Positions 8,178 through 16,002 of a stretch of 34,400 nt of DNA are shown here, piece by piece. The stretch covers positions 1 to 34,400 of the forward strand of contig JBPCJY010000019.1 of NCBI GenBank assembly GCA_051004815.1, given 5' to 3'. A program made the translations under genes and the position numbers. Numbering within the stretch: the stretch's first letter is position 1; each line of letters opens with the position of its first letter. The notes under the pieces were generated by a model. That model did no database searches. It was not told the origin of the DNA and worked only from the letters and a program-made list of their open reading frames with translations. Source of the stretch: JBBQXY01 sp051004815. Its GTDB lineage: Bacteria; Chloroflexota; Ktedonobacteria; Ktedonobacterales; Ktedonobacteraceae.

Positions 8178-8360
8178 AAAAAAGACGTGTCCCAAATGTC
8201 CCGCAGTCGCAAATGTCCTCATCATCACAAGTTCTCATCTCAGCCAACAAAAAAGGAGTGTCCCAAGTGTCCCAAGTCCCAAGCATCACAAGTTCTCATC
8301 GTCACAAAAGTCCCAAGCAGGAGAACCTTGTCACCTCAAGCGGTAAAAAAGACGTGTGAG
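8178..8360. repeat. Degenerate direct repeats in Fur-gene leader
   Basis: A16-like blocks beginning AAAAAAG(A/G)(C/A)GTGT occur at 8178, 8249 and 8345. CATCACAAGTTCTCATC is present exactly at 8223-8239 and 8284-8300, 61 bp apart. GTCCCAA is repeated several times between them. The spacings are irregular (71, 96 and 61 bp), so this is not a CRISPR array. Confidence 0.65.
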
Positions 8361-8387
8361 AAACCCTTCCCTACATTTCAGTAGGCG

Positions 8388-8416
8388 TTGACGCCTCTTC
8401 CCAGCAGTGCTACGAT
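8388..8416 (+). promoter_or_regulatory. Promoter of Fur-family gene
   Basis: TTGACG (8388-8393), 17 bases, TACGAT (8411-8416). The spacer end and -10 box read GTGCTACGATA, identical to the same part of the nuo promoter at 20576-20586. AGCA-G-TGCT in the spacer forms a small dyad. The -10 lies 39 bp upstream of the start codon. Confidence 0.65.
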
Positions 8417-8454
8417 AGGAAGAGAGTTAAACATTTCATGGACGGGGGTTGCAG

Positions 8455-8916
8455 ATGCATCATTATGTCAAAGCGAGCAACGAGACGCTCCGCAAGCGAG
8501 GGTATCGCCTCACACCACAACGACACATGATTTTAAGTGTTATCCAGGAGGCTGATGGAGACGATGGGCACCTGAGCATTGATCAGATTATGGAACGTGT
8601 CCAACTGCGCAATCCCTACGTCAGCCTGTCTACTGTCTATCGCACGTTGGAGCTATTGCGCGAATTGGGGTTGGTGCGAGAAAATCACCTGCCAGGGGAA
8701 CAACCTCATTACGAAGCGGCGGAAGGTACCGCCCATCATCATCTCGTCTGTCGTGGCTGCCGGGCAGTCATTCACCTCGATGATACGCTGCTCGGCAACC
8801 TGCACGAATCGCTACAGAATCAATACCATTTTCATGGGCTGACTCTCGATCTGGTAGCGGCGGGCTATTGTGATACCTGTTGGAAGACGCTACAAAACAC
8901 TCAACACAACGAATAA
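8455..8916 (+). CDS. Fur-family metalloregulator
   Basis: This is a DNA-binding repressor of the ferric-uptake family, responding to iron, zinc, manganese or peroxide. It has 153 residues. The N-terminal winged helix includes YRLTPQRHMILSVI and the recognition region NPYVSLSTVYRTLELL. HHHLVCRGC follows, and YCDTC near the end completes a CxxC...CxxC structural zinc site. The HHH stretch and downstream histidines and glutamates can form the regulatory metal site. The sequence alone does not separate Fur, Zur and PerR. ATG 8455 has GGGGG 6-7 bases upstream; a TTG at 8449 is less likely. A good promoter lies at 8388. No obvious transporter or catalase target is adjacent. Confidence 0.9.
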   Translation: MHHYVKASNETLRKRGYRLTPQRHMILSVIQEADGDDGHLSIDQIMERVQLRNPYVSLSTVYRTLELLRELGLVRENHLPGEQPHYEAAEGTAHHHLVCRGCRAVIHLDDTLLGNLHESLQNQYHFHGLTLDLVAAGYCDTCWKTLQNTQHNE

Positions 8917-8951
8917 CAGCCCGAACACAACGCCTTGCAGCCAGCGCATCA

Positions 8952-10568
8952 TCATTGCAACAATCCTGTCGTCGTACAAAAGTTTGGATCGACCGGCGGT
9001 GCCGTTGCTATCTTCATGATCTTGGAGAAGATGTAATTATAGGTATTGGTAATCATCGGGCCAACGATGGAGCCACCTTCACCGCCATTCTCTTTCATCG
9101 CCACAATAGTCAACTGCGGATTCTGATACGGTGCCTGTGTTAACAACCAGCCGTTTGCCCCTTGCTGCTTGCCATTGACGGGCGGCACCTGACCAGTACC
9201 CGTCTTGGAGATAATCGCGTAGGGGGAAGTGTCCAATTTCGGTGCCAGGTCAGGTGTTGCGCCAAACTTACCTGAGCCACATTGCGTCACACCATACATA
9301 GCATCACGTACCTGGCTGGCAGTCGTATCGGAAATCGGCGTTCCCAACGATGGATGCGGGTCTGAATAAATGGTCGCGCCATTCGGATCAACAATTTTCA
9401 TGACCAAGGAAGGCTGCATGAGCGTGCCATTATCAGCGACAGCATTATCGAACATGGTCATTTGCAAGGGCGTGGCCAGGACGACACCTTGCCCAAAGGC
9501 ATTTTCAGCCAGCCCATTGACACCGAGCGGCTTACCATTCAGGGGCGTAACGGTACTTGGCTTGACCGGAAGATCGAATGGAATCTGTTTGCCCACATAG
9601 AAACGGCTGTTATAATCCATCCAGGTGCTCATGCCAGTTTCCACACCAACCTGGGCGAATATGATATTATCGGAATGGGTATAGCCATAGCGCAGTGTGA
9701 CAGGGAATTTTTTGGTATATTGCTGAATGTTGTTCCCATTTGGGCCTATTACCTCTGTCTCGTTGCCTGTCCCAACTGTAACGGGCCCCAATGCCTGCTC
9801 CTTCGTGAATGGGTCATCCAGGTGCGCCTTACCAGAATCCAGGGCCGCCATCAGCGTGACCGTTTTATAAATCGAGCCAGTCACCAGGGTAGACTGCAAA
9901 GGGCGTTCCAAAAGCGGCTGCTCCGGGTCTTTTTCAAGTGTACTGAAGTAGTTGAGATCACCAGCGGCAATACGATTGGGATCGAAGGTTGGACGGCTCA
10001 ACATACCCAGTATCTCGCCGGTATGCGGATTGGAGATAATCGCGGAGCCACGATCAGTTTTATAGATGAAAAATCCGTCGGCGGGATACACATCGTGATC
10101 AAAGCCGTACTCGAGCTGCTGTTGCATGTGCACGTCAATGGTGAGATAGATGTCATCGCCCACGGGAGGCCGATGCAACGTCTGGTTCACCGTATTATTC
10201 AGTGAAGTTAGACCTACTGTGCCATTGAGGTAGTTGTTATATTGTTTTTCAATACCTGATGAGCCAAAAAGCGGACTGATGTAGTAGCCAATTAATCCAG
10301 CGAGCGATGGATAGTTTTTCAGAAAGTAGTGCCGTTGATAGCCACAGCTCGTTGAGGATGGTTCTGAATCGGCCAGCAAAACACCGTTGCGGTCAAAGAT
10401 ACGTCCCCGTATCGGCGCACTATCGGCAAGGCAATGGCGATTATTATGGATGTTGGAAGTGACCTGCTGCGCTACCACTGCTTGCCAGTAGACCAGCCCG
10501 CCACTCAGCGCAATGAAGAGGATGATAAACAGTTGGGTCAATCTGCGTATACTTCTGCTAATGTTCAT
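8952..10568 (-). CDS. Class B penicillin-binding protein (transpeptidase, PbpA/FtsI-like)
   Basis: This peptidoglycan transpeptidase cross-links stem peptides outside the membrane. The 538-residue chain has one N-terminal membrane anchor (LTQLFIILFIALSGGLVYW). A short dimerisation part with RGRIFDRNGVLLA follows, and then the transpeptidase domain. The active-site motifs are all present: SIYK (nucleophile serine near residue 232), SDN (about 299-301) and KTGTG (about 455-457). The long N-terminal pedestal of full FtsI is reduced, so it resembles actinobacterial PbpA. ATG 10568 has GAGGAAAT about 8 bases upstream; the longer frame to 10652 adds 28 residues before the anchor and is unlikely. 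It lies 111 bp downstream of aroC on the same strand and converges with the Fur-family gene, 35 bp apart. Confidence 0.9.
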   Translation of the reverse strand: MNISRSIRRLTQLFIILFIALSGGLVYWQAVVAQQVTSNIHNNRHCLADSAPIRGRIFDRNGVLLADSEPSSTSCGYQRHYFLKNYPSLAGLIGYYISPLFGSSGIEKQYNNYLNGTVGLTSLNNTVNQTLHRPPVGDDIYLTIDVHMQQQLEYGFDHDVYPADGFFIYKTDRGSAIISNPHTGEILGMLSRPTFDPNRIAAGDLNYFSTLEKDPEQPLLERPLQSTLVTGSIYKTVTLMAALDSGKAHLDDPFTKEQALGPVTVGTGNETEVIGPNGNNIQQYTKKFPVTLRYGYTHSDNIIFAQVGVETGMSTWMDYNSRFYVGKQIPFDLPVKPSTVTPLNGKPLGVNGLAENAFGQGVVLATPLQMTMFDNAVADNGTLMQPSLVMKIVDPNGATIYSDPHPSLGTPISDTTASQVRDAMYGVTQCGSGKFGATPDLAPKLDTSPYAIISKTGTGQVPPVNGKQQGANGWLLTQAPYQNPQLTIVAMKENGGEGGSIVGPMITNTYNYIFSKIMKIATAPPVDPNFCTTTGLLQ

Positions 10569-10679
10569 ACATATTTCCTCAGTTCGTATTGACGAGTACC
10601 AAATGATCCCTATATCCCGAAAAAGTGTATCATTGTTCAGGTCGATTGGCAAGCAAAATAGGTAACAGAACCTTGCTAT

Positions 10680-11840
10680 CTACAAACTAGCGGAGCGATA
10701 ATTGCGTTCGAGTTCGGCAAGGCTGTCACCGCCGAATTTTTCGAGGCAGGCTTCGGTCAGGACGATAGCCATCATAGCCTCGCCGACAACGCCAGCGGCT
10801 GGCACAACACAGACATCGCTACGTTCGTAGCGGCTCTGCTCGATATTCTCTCCACTTGCCAGGTCTACAGATGGCAGGGGATGGGCCAGGGTCGGAATAG
10901 GCTTGACGCCAACACGCACCACCACTGGCTCACCATTGGTGATACCACCCTCAATGCCGCCAGCATTGTTGGTCAGGTGGAACCAGCTACCATCTTCGCG
11001 GTGCCGTAAAACATCATGAACATGGGAGCCTGTGCTTTGCGCAGCCTGAAAACCAGTGCCAATTTCCATAGCCTTGACCGACGGAATGCTCATCATAGCC
11101 ATGCCCAGCCGTGTACCGAGGCGGCGATCCCATTGACTGAAGCTGCCCAGACCAATTGGTACGCCCAGAGCAACTACCTCAAAGGTGCCACCACAAGTAT
11201 CTCCCTCGTGTTTTGCCGCCAAGATGCGCTCGATCATTTTCTGCGTCAAAGCGGCATCAGCACAGCGCATCGGCGAGGCCTCGACTGCCTCCCACATACT
11301 GGCAGGGTAGGCATCGGCGGTCAGTACGCGTGACGTATCCCCGCTCACATCGGCAATTGAAAGTACATGACTATAGATGGCGATGCCGAGTACGCTCAAA
11401 AATTGGCGACACAGGCCACCAACGGCCACGCGTGCCGCCGTCTCGCGTGAACTGGAACGCTCGATGACATTGCGCAAATCCTGCTGCCCATATTTCATGG
11501 CACCCGTAAAATCCGCGTGGCCGGGCCGAATACGGGTGACAGGCTCAATAGCGGCCTCCATCGGTTCCGCGCTCATACGCTCCTCCCAATTCACCCAATC
11601 GAGGTTTTCTACTTGGAGCGTAATCGGCGAACCCAGCGTCTTACCATGACGCACCCCCGACAGAATACGCACGGCATCCTTCTCAATCTTCATGCGACCG
11701 CCGCGTCCGTAGCCACCTTGCCGCCGCCGTAGATCAGCATCAATAATGGCTTTCTCAATCCCTAAACCGGCTGGCAACCCCTCGACAATCATCGTTAAAC
11801 AAGGGCCGTGCGACTCACCTGCCGTCAAAAAACGAAACAT
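10680..11840 (-). CDS. aroC: Chorismate synthase
   Basis: AroC removes phosphate from 5-enolpyruvylshikimate 3-phosphate to give chorismate, the last step of the shikimate pathway, using reduced FMN. The 386-residue protein starts with FRFLTAGESHGPCL (family signature GES/THG). It continues with RRQGGYGRGGRM, the SSRETAARVAVGG signature and GIEGGITNGEPVVVRV. RPGHADFTGAMKYG is also conserved. The length and the intact motifs indicate an active enzyme. TGAGGAGATT immediately before ATG 11840 gives a strong ribosome binding site. It is alone among shikimate genes here, with a penicillin-binding protein downstream. Confidence 0.97.
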   Translation of the reverse strand: MFRFLTAGESHGPCLTMIVEGLPAGLGIEKAIIDADLRRRQGGYGRGGRMKIEKDAVRILSGVRHGKTLGSPITLQVENLDWVNWEERMSAEPMEAAIEPVTRIRPGHADFTGAMKYGQQDLRNVIERSSSRETAARVAVGGLCRQFLSVLGIAIYSHVLSIADVSGDTSRVLTADAYPASMWEAVEASPMRCADAALTQKMIERILAAKHEGDTCGGTFEVVALGVPIGLGSFSQWDRRLGTRLGMAMMSIPSVKAMEIGTGFQAAQSTGSHVHDVLRHREDGSWFHLTNNAGGIEGGITNGEPVVVRVGVKPIPTLAHPLPSVDLASGENIEQSRYERSDVCVVPAAGVVGEAMMAIVLTEACLEKFGGDSLAELERNYRSASL

Positions 11841-11863
11841 AATCTCCTCATTCTATAGTGTTA

Positions 11864-11890
11864 ATTATAATAACGTGCGCAGCAGACCAA
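11864..11890 (-). promoter_or_regulatory. Possible aroC promoter
   Basis: On the minus strand, TATAAT (11869-11864) lies 23 bp upstream of the aroC start. TTGGTC (11890-11885) is 15 bases further upstream. The -10 is perfect but the spacing is short, so the -35 assignment is doubtful. The 262-bp divergent gap with the DUF4157 gene holds no gene. Confidence 0.35.
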
Positions 11891-12102
11891 CCATCGCTGC
11901 CCCATCGAGTAAAAGGAACACTTGTGCTTATGCTTTCTTTCAGCCATTGTAGCATATCCATATTCATGGCCGCATTTGGCCCATACCACCTGCTTCCTAC
12001 TCGGAAAAAATAGGGAAAAAGAGCGAACGTTATGGTACACTTAACATGATATGTTCGTCTTGAATGAAGCGTGTACCCCTCTCTAGCAAAAGGATTCTTC
12101 CA

Positions 12103-13761
12103 ATGCACGAAGCACTCTCCGCTAAGCAAATAGAAGCCGACCAGAAACACAAGAACCCTACACAGAAGACGACCAGAACACAAGAACCCCTCCAACGTGC
12201 TGCCGATGCCAGCTGTCTTCCTTTGTACACACAGGCCTGGGGCAATTTGCCTCCTCCCTGGTTACGTCTGTCCACCTCACCACAAGCATCCGGCGCACAA
12301 CCAGTGCAAGCACGGCAAGAGGAAGCATCCGCGCTGGAACACGTTGAGCCTCTCCAGCACAAGGAAAACAGCACCGGCCTGCCAGCTCCCCTCAAAGCCG
12401 GGATTGAAGTCCTCTCCGGCGTGTCCATGGACGATGTACAAGTTCACTACCATTCCTCCAAACCTGCCCAATTGCAGGCATTGGCGTATACGCAGGGCGC
12501 GGATATTCATGTGGGACCAAAACAAGAGCAACACCTGGCACATGAAGCATGGCATGTCGTGCAGCAGAAAAAAGGCAAAGTTGAAACGACCTCACAGATC
12601 AAGGGGATACATGTTAATGACGATGTCGCATTGGAAAATGAGGCAGAGGTTATGGGACACAAGGCAGCCTCAGTTCACGTAACATCCCTAGCAAACAGGA
12701 GTTCAATAAAAACTGCTCCCTGGTCTGCTGCACCTATTCAACTAATGAGAGCCACGGATATTAAAGTAGGTAATACATATGAATACAGAGATTACACTCG
12801 TGATAACACTGTAACACAAGGAGTACTTCAAAAAAAAGAACGTGGAGGATGGTATTCCTTCAATAATGGTAAAGCAAGAGGGGCTGATAGTGTCTTGCGA
12901 GAAGTGCTTGTGGAAAAAAGCGGGAAGAGAACGCTAGATGTTATGGAAGAAGGCGGTGAGACAGCCCCTACTGTTATAAAAGAAAGCATTGAGACAACCC
13001 CTGCTGTCATGGAAGAAAGCGGGAAGGCGGTGCAAGAGGAAGAGGTAGTAACAATAAGAGAGATGTTCCTGAGTTACTTAAATGAAAGGCGAATAAGGGA
13101 GCCAAATGTTATTAATCTACTGGTTGATCTAAACGAAAAGGAACTAGCGGATGCAAGACAAAGTCGTACTACGTTTAAAAGGTATCAAACTGACTGGGCG
13201 GCATATACTTCTTGTTTCGATACAGCGGAACGTTTATTCATACTTTTAGGTAATCCAGCAAATCTTGCTAGCAATTCCTGGGGGAATAAGCGCGTTCTAA
13301 GAGAGGCTGTTCCAGCACTTATTGAAAATATCCAAGAGATCAACGCAGCAGGTGGTAGATGTATTTATCGGGTCGGTGTTGTTCGTGCGCAAAGCCAGGA
13401 TCATAGCTTTGTCATTGTCATTCAAAACAATAGTGCCGAATTATTGCAGAGTTTTGCTGGCGACGCAGGAGAGGCTTTAGGCCAAAATTTACAAAATAAA
13501 CAGGGTCCTTATAAAATGGCAGCGGTTATAACACTTTTCACTAATTTGATAGATGAGGATGATGCTGTTCGGAAAAAGAGTCAGGAAACGCTGTTTGATG
13601 GAAGAATTGACGTGGATCACGTCGATAAAAAAGAAATTATACGCGACCTCAGAAGCGACGATTTTGTCATGCGCATTGACAGACGTGGATTGTATGATCA
13701 AACTACGTTGCAGAAAAACATTCAAGCTAAAATAGACGCCAATATACGTGCCCTTAAATAG
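12103..13761 (+). CDS. DUF4157 (eCIS-core) protein with variable C-terminal domain
   Basis: With the chosen start the protein has 552 residues. The DUF4157 domain spans roughly residues 95-180 and contains LPAPLKAGIEVLSGVSMDDV, VHYHSSKPAQLQALAYTQG, a DIHVG strand and the zincin-like HEAWHVVQQ (HExxH at 147-151). This domain marks proteins linked to extracellular contractile injection systems or other secreted polymorphic effectors. A linker holds three 11-residue repeats (280-312). The C-terminal 240 residues match no family I know. They contain SCFDTAERLF (Cys about 371), QDHSFVIVIQ (His about 434) and LLQSFAG (Gln about 449), the order expected of a papain-like or glutaminase-type cysteine enzyme (speculative). 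Base composition drops to clearly AT-rich after about 12,690, suggesting domain exchange. AAAGGA lies 9 bases before ATG 12103; ATG 12064 is an in-frame alternative without a site. No contractile-tail genes are in the window. Confidence 0.85.
   Translation: MHEALSAKQIEADQKHKNPTQKTTRTQEPLQRAADASCLPLYTQAWGNLPPPWLRLSTSPQASGAQPVQARQEEASALEHVEPLQHKENSTGLPAPLKAGIEVLSGVSMDDVQVHYHSSKPAQLQALAYTQGADIHVGPKQEQHLAHEAWHVVQQKKGKVETTSQIKGIHVNDDVALENEAEVMGHKAASVHVTSLANRSSIKTAPWSAAPIQLMRATDIKVGNTYEYRDYTRDNTVTQGVLQKKERGGWYSFNNGKARGADSVLREVLVEKSGKRTLDVMEEGGETAPTVIKESIETTPAVMEESGKAVQEEEVVTIREMFLSYLNERRIREPNVINLLVDLNEKELADARQSRTTFKRYQTDWAAYTSCFDTAERLFILLGNPANLASNSWGNKRVLREAVPALIENIQEINAAGGRCIYRVGVVRAQSQDHSFVIVIQNNSAELLQSFAGDAGEALGQNLQNKQGPYKMAAVITLFTNLIDEDDAVRKKSQETLFDGRIDVDHVDKKEIIRDLRSDDFVMRIDRRGLYDQTTLQKNIQAKIDANIRALK
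12940..13038 (+). repeat. Three 33-bp tandem repeats in the DUF4157 protein linker
   Basis: Units 12940-12972, 12973-13005 and 13006-13038 encode VMEEGGETAPT, VIKESIETTPA and VMEESGKAVQE. A degenerate fourth copy may precede them (about 12904-12939, containing VEKSGKRTLD). The frame-preserving repeats sit exactly between the conserved N-terminal module and the C-terminal domain. Confidence 0.8.
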
Positions 13762-13864
13762 AGCGATTGTATCTAATTTCAGGAAGTGAGGCTGAAAATA
13801 ACTATCTTGTTTCTAAGGAAAAGAACCTATAAGTATGACTTCAACATAAATTACCGCTAAGTTA

Positions 13865-13894
13865 TTGACACAAAACATCAATATAAATTATAAT
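13865..13894 (+). promoter_or_regulatory. Consensus promoter of XRE-TPR gene
   Basis: A perfect TTGACA (13865-13870) and a perfect TATAAT (13889-13894) are separated by 18 bases. The start codon lies 92 bp past the -10 box, leaving a leader of about 85 bases. An inverted repeat lies in that leader. Confidence 0.75.
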
Positions 13895-13944
13895 AGTCTT
13901 AACCACAACTTTGTCTATTTATTATATTAGACGGTTCATATTAA

Positions 13945-13967
13945 ATTGTAAAATTTACCTTTACAAT
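13945..13967. promoter_or_regulatory. Operator-like dyad ATTGTAAA-N7-TTTACAAT
   Basis: A perfect 8-bp inverted repeat lies between the promoter and the ribosome binding site of the XRE-TPR gene. Its half-site spacing of about 15 bp centre to centre suits a dimeric HTH regulator, so autoregulation is plausible. It could also fold as an RNA hairpin just ahead of AGAGGAGG. Confidence 0.5.
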
Positions 13968-13986
13968 ATATTAAGAGGAGGCTACC

Positions 13987-15339
13987 ATGGCAACAGACAA
14001 CTCACACAGACAAATGGGGCAATCTGTTGGAGCCAAACTACGAGCAGCGCGTCAGGCTAAAAAGTACACGCAAAGCCAACTCGCTTCTCCCGATTTCTCG
14101 GTCAGTTACATTTCTGCTATCGAACGCGGCCAAATCCATCCTTCCTTGCGGGCCTTGGAGATTCTTGCCCGTCGCCTTGAACTTTCTTCCACACAATTAT
14201 TGCTGGAACATTCACCAGATGGCAACGGCACCAGCCGTACCAGCACACCTCTCTTTGACGATGAGCTAGGTGCCGAGCTAGCATTAATAGAAGCACAAAT
14301 CAGCATTTTATGCGGCACTGCGTCAGAGGCCATTACCCAATTGAAGAAACTTCCCTCTCGCATGCTGCACGCTCAACATCGCATACGCCACCGCTATCTG
14401 CTAGGTTGGGCCTATTTCCTCACCGCCGAAATGCAAAATTGTGAGGACGCTCTTTTGGAAGTAGAAAAATTGGCAGTAGAGCACAACGAATGCTATAGTA
14501 GGCTGCACGCCGCTAACCTCTTAGGAATAGCGTATGCCACGATGAGCAATCACCAGCAGGCATTACAGGCTCATCACCACTGCCTTGAATTATTGAAAGA
14601 TGTACAGCCAGCAGACCCATTTTTCCTTTGCCAGCTCTATAACCACCTGGGACAACATTACACCAACTTGAACGATTTCAACGCCGCGCTCACCATGTTT
14701 AACCAGGCCATCACACTGGCGGAAGGCCTCTCTTCGCAAGAACAACTACAAACGACGTATTGGACGATAGCTCAGCACTACAGTCAGGCGCAAGAACTCC
14801 ACCTGGCATCGCTATATACGCACAAGTGCTTGCACCTCTATCAGCAACCGGCAATAACACCTGTGAAAAGCGACATCTACTATTTTCTTGGTCGTGCCTT
14901 GATGCAAGGCGACCAGGAAACGGCACGAACATTTTTGGAAGAGGCATTACAGCAGGCGAGTCCTGGATTAGATGAACTTTCCCAGGCCAGCATCATGATC
15001 CGACTGGCGGAATCGTCTCTGCAACGTAAAGAGATCGCGCAAGCGGAACAGCTCACAAAGCAAGCTGCTCAGCTAGCCGCGCCCTTTGGCGATACGCTGA
15101 TCGCCGCCGAGGCTCTGCTCATCTGGGGGCGCATCGACTATGCGCAAGAGCAGTACGAGGAGGGGGATAAACATTTCGTGGCCGGACTAGCGATGTTAGA
15201 GCATTTACGGCTCGATGAAGAAGTCTCCGATCAGTCAGCACTTTACGCACAACTCCTGGATGAACGCGAGCAATTGCCACAGGCGATTGTCTACTACAAA
15301 CGCGCCTTCGAGAGCCGCCGCCGCATCGGCTCCTATTAA
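13987..15339 (+). CDS. XRE-family HTH regulator with TPR sensor domain (copy 1)
   Basis: This is a 450-residue cytoplasmic transcription regulator. The Cro/C1-type HTH covers about residues 14-72 and includes YTQSQLASPDFSVSYIS and IERGQIHPSLRALEIL. It is followed by a short linker and a long array of tetratricopeptide repeats (about 95-440), for example NHLGQHYTNLNDFNAALTMF and a C-terminal AIVYYKRAFESRRRIG unit. The design matches RRNPP-like regulators, in which the TPR superhelix binds a peptide or protein and changes DNA binding. The ligand is unknown. It is clearly paralogous to the protein at 18211-19596, with the same order and the shared SYISAIERG core. AGAGGAGG gives a strong start. 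It has its own consensus promoter and terminator, so it is a single-gene unit. Confidence 0.88.
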   Translation: MATDNSHRQMGQSVGAKLRAARQAKKYTQSQLASPDFSVSYISAIERGQIHPSLRALEILARRLELSSTQLLLEHSPDGNGTSRTSTPLFDDELGAELALIEAQISILCGTASEAITQLKKLPSRMLHAQHRIRHRYLLGWAYFLTAEMQNCEDALLEVEKLAVEHNECYSRLHAANLLGIAYATMSNHQQALQAHHHCLELLKDVQPADPFFLCQLYNHLGQHYTNLNDFNAALTMFNQAITLAEGLSSQEQLQTTYWTIAQHYSQAQELHLASLYTHKCLHLYQQPAITPVKSDIYYFLGRALMQGDQETARTFLEEALQQASPGLDELSQASIMIRLAESSLQRKEIAQAEQLTKQAAQLAAPFGDTLIAAEALLIWGRIDYAQEQYEEGDKHFVAGLAMLEHLRLDEEVSDQSALYAQLLDEREQLPQAIVYYKRAFESRRRIGSY

Positions 15340-15348
15340 TTAATACAG

Positions 15349-15401
15349 TGTCTAGATGGGCCAGCACTGCTGCTGGCCCATCTAGACAATTTAGCCTTTT
15401 T
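15349..15401 (+). terminator. Strong intrinsic terminator after XRE-TPR gene
   Basis: A perfect 18-bp inverted repeat (arms 15349-15366 and 15371-15388) with a 4-base loop is followed by TTTTT at 15397-15401. It begins 10 bp after the stop codon and separates the regulator from moaC. The 8-base gap between stem and T run is slightly long. Confidence 0.8.
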
Positions 15402-15464
15402 CGTCTATCCTGTATCAATAAAGACAAAGAGAGATTCAGGTAAAAACGAAAGTGCGTGAAAAAT

Positions 15465-15989
15465 ATGGCTTCACATTCCAGCGAAGAAACAAACACACAA
15501 GCTAGCCACTTAACCCACCTGGACGAAAGTGGAAATATACATATGGTTGATGTCACTGAGCGACCAGAAACGGGACGCGAAGCCATTGCGCATGCACGCG
15601 TGCGCATGGCACCGGAAACCCTACGCCTCATCGAAACGAACCAGGTCTCTAAGGGCAGTGTTTTGGAGGTAGCGAAAATAGCCGGGATTATGGCAGCAAA
15701 ACAAACGCCGCAGCTTATTCCCCTTTGCCATCCACTGCCGATGACTCACATTGATCTACGCTTTACCTTGGAGAGTGCAGCGGGGCTGATCTTTATTGAG
15801 GCACGTACACGTACCCACTACAAAACAGGGGTAGATGTCGAAGCTTTGACCGCCGTCACAGTGGCGGCATTAACTATCTACGATATGTGTAAGGGAGTTG
15901 ATACAACTATTACCCTCGAACAAGCTTATATCGCATCTAAAAGTGGCGGAAAAAGTGGCAGTGTGACATTTCAACCTGAGCAACGTTAG
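15465..15989 (+). CDS. moaC: MoaC, cyclic pyranopterin monophosphate synthase
   Basis: MoaC converts 3',8-cyclo-GTP to cyclic pyranopterin monophosphate in molybdenum-cofactor synthesis. The 174-residue protein carries the family core: MVDVTERPETGREAIA, KGSVLEVAKIAGIMAAKQT, LIPLCHPLPMTHI (conserved Cys-His), THYKTGVDVEALTAV and IYDMCKGVD. A hydrophilic N-terminal extension of about 20 residues precedes it. ATG 15465 was preferred; GTG 15456 is in frame, and neither has a strong ribosome binding site. The partner MoaA and other cofactor genes are absent; fdhD 8 kb away is the only other molybdenum gene. It converges with the zinc-finger gene, 13 bp apart, without a terminator between. Confidence 0.95.
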   Translation: MASHSSEETNTQASHLTHLDESGNIHMVDVTERPETGREAIAHARVRMAPETLRLIETNQVSKGSVLEVAKIAGIMAAKQTPQLIPLCHPLPMTHIDLRFTLESAAGLIFIEARTRTHYKTGVDVEALTAVTVAALTIYDMCKGVDTTITLEQAYIASKSGGKSGSVTFQPEQR

Positions 15990-16002
15990 TGCGAACAACA
16001 CA

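Larger units (their letters stand above)
7800..8454. other. 650-bp non-coding, repeat-bearing region
   Basis: No convincing gene was found here; the short open frames lack ribosome binding sites. It holds a hairpin AGCCCT/AGGGCT at 7899-7916 and two copies of CGATAAATCGG (7949-7959 and 7969-7979). The 13-mer CCCTACATTTCAG occurs at 7981 and again at 8369. A promoter-like pair lies at 8060-8088. A set of imperfect repeats built on AAAAAAGACGTGTCCC and GTCCCAAG follows at 8178-8360, and then the promoter of the Fur-family gene. Confidence 0.6.

Noticed and set aside
8178..8360. CRISPR-like array
   Set aside because: Repeat units are imperfect, of different lengths and irregularly spaced, and no cas genes are present.
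8115..8384. 89-codon plus-strand frame in the repeat region, rich in Ser, Lys and Pro
   Set aside because: It starts at TTG without a ribosome binding site, and its sequence is simply the translation of the degenerate repeats.
11848..12195. 115-codon minus-strand frame antisense to the start of the DUF4157 gene
   Set aside because: Cysteine- and phenylalanine-rich with no ribosome binding site; it opposes a recognisable gene.
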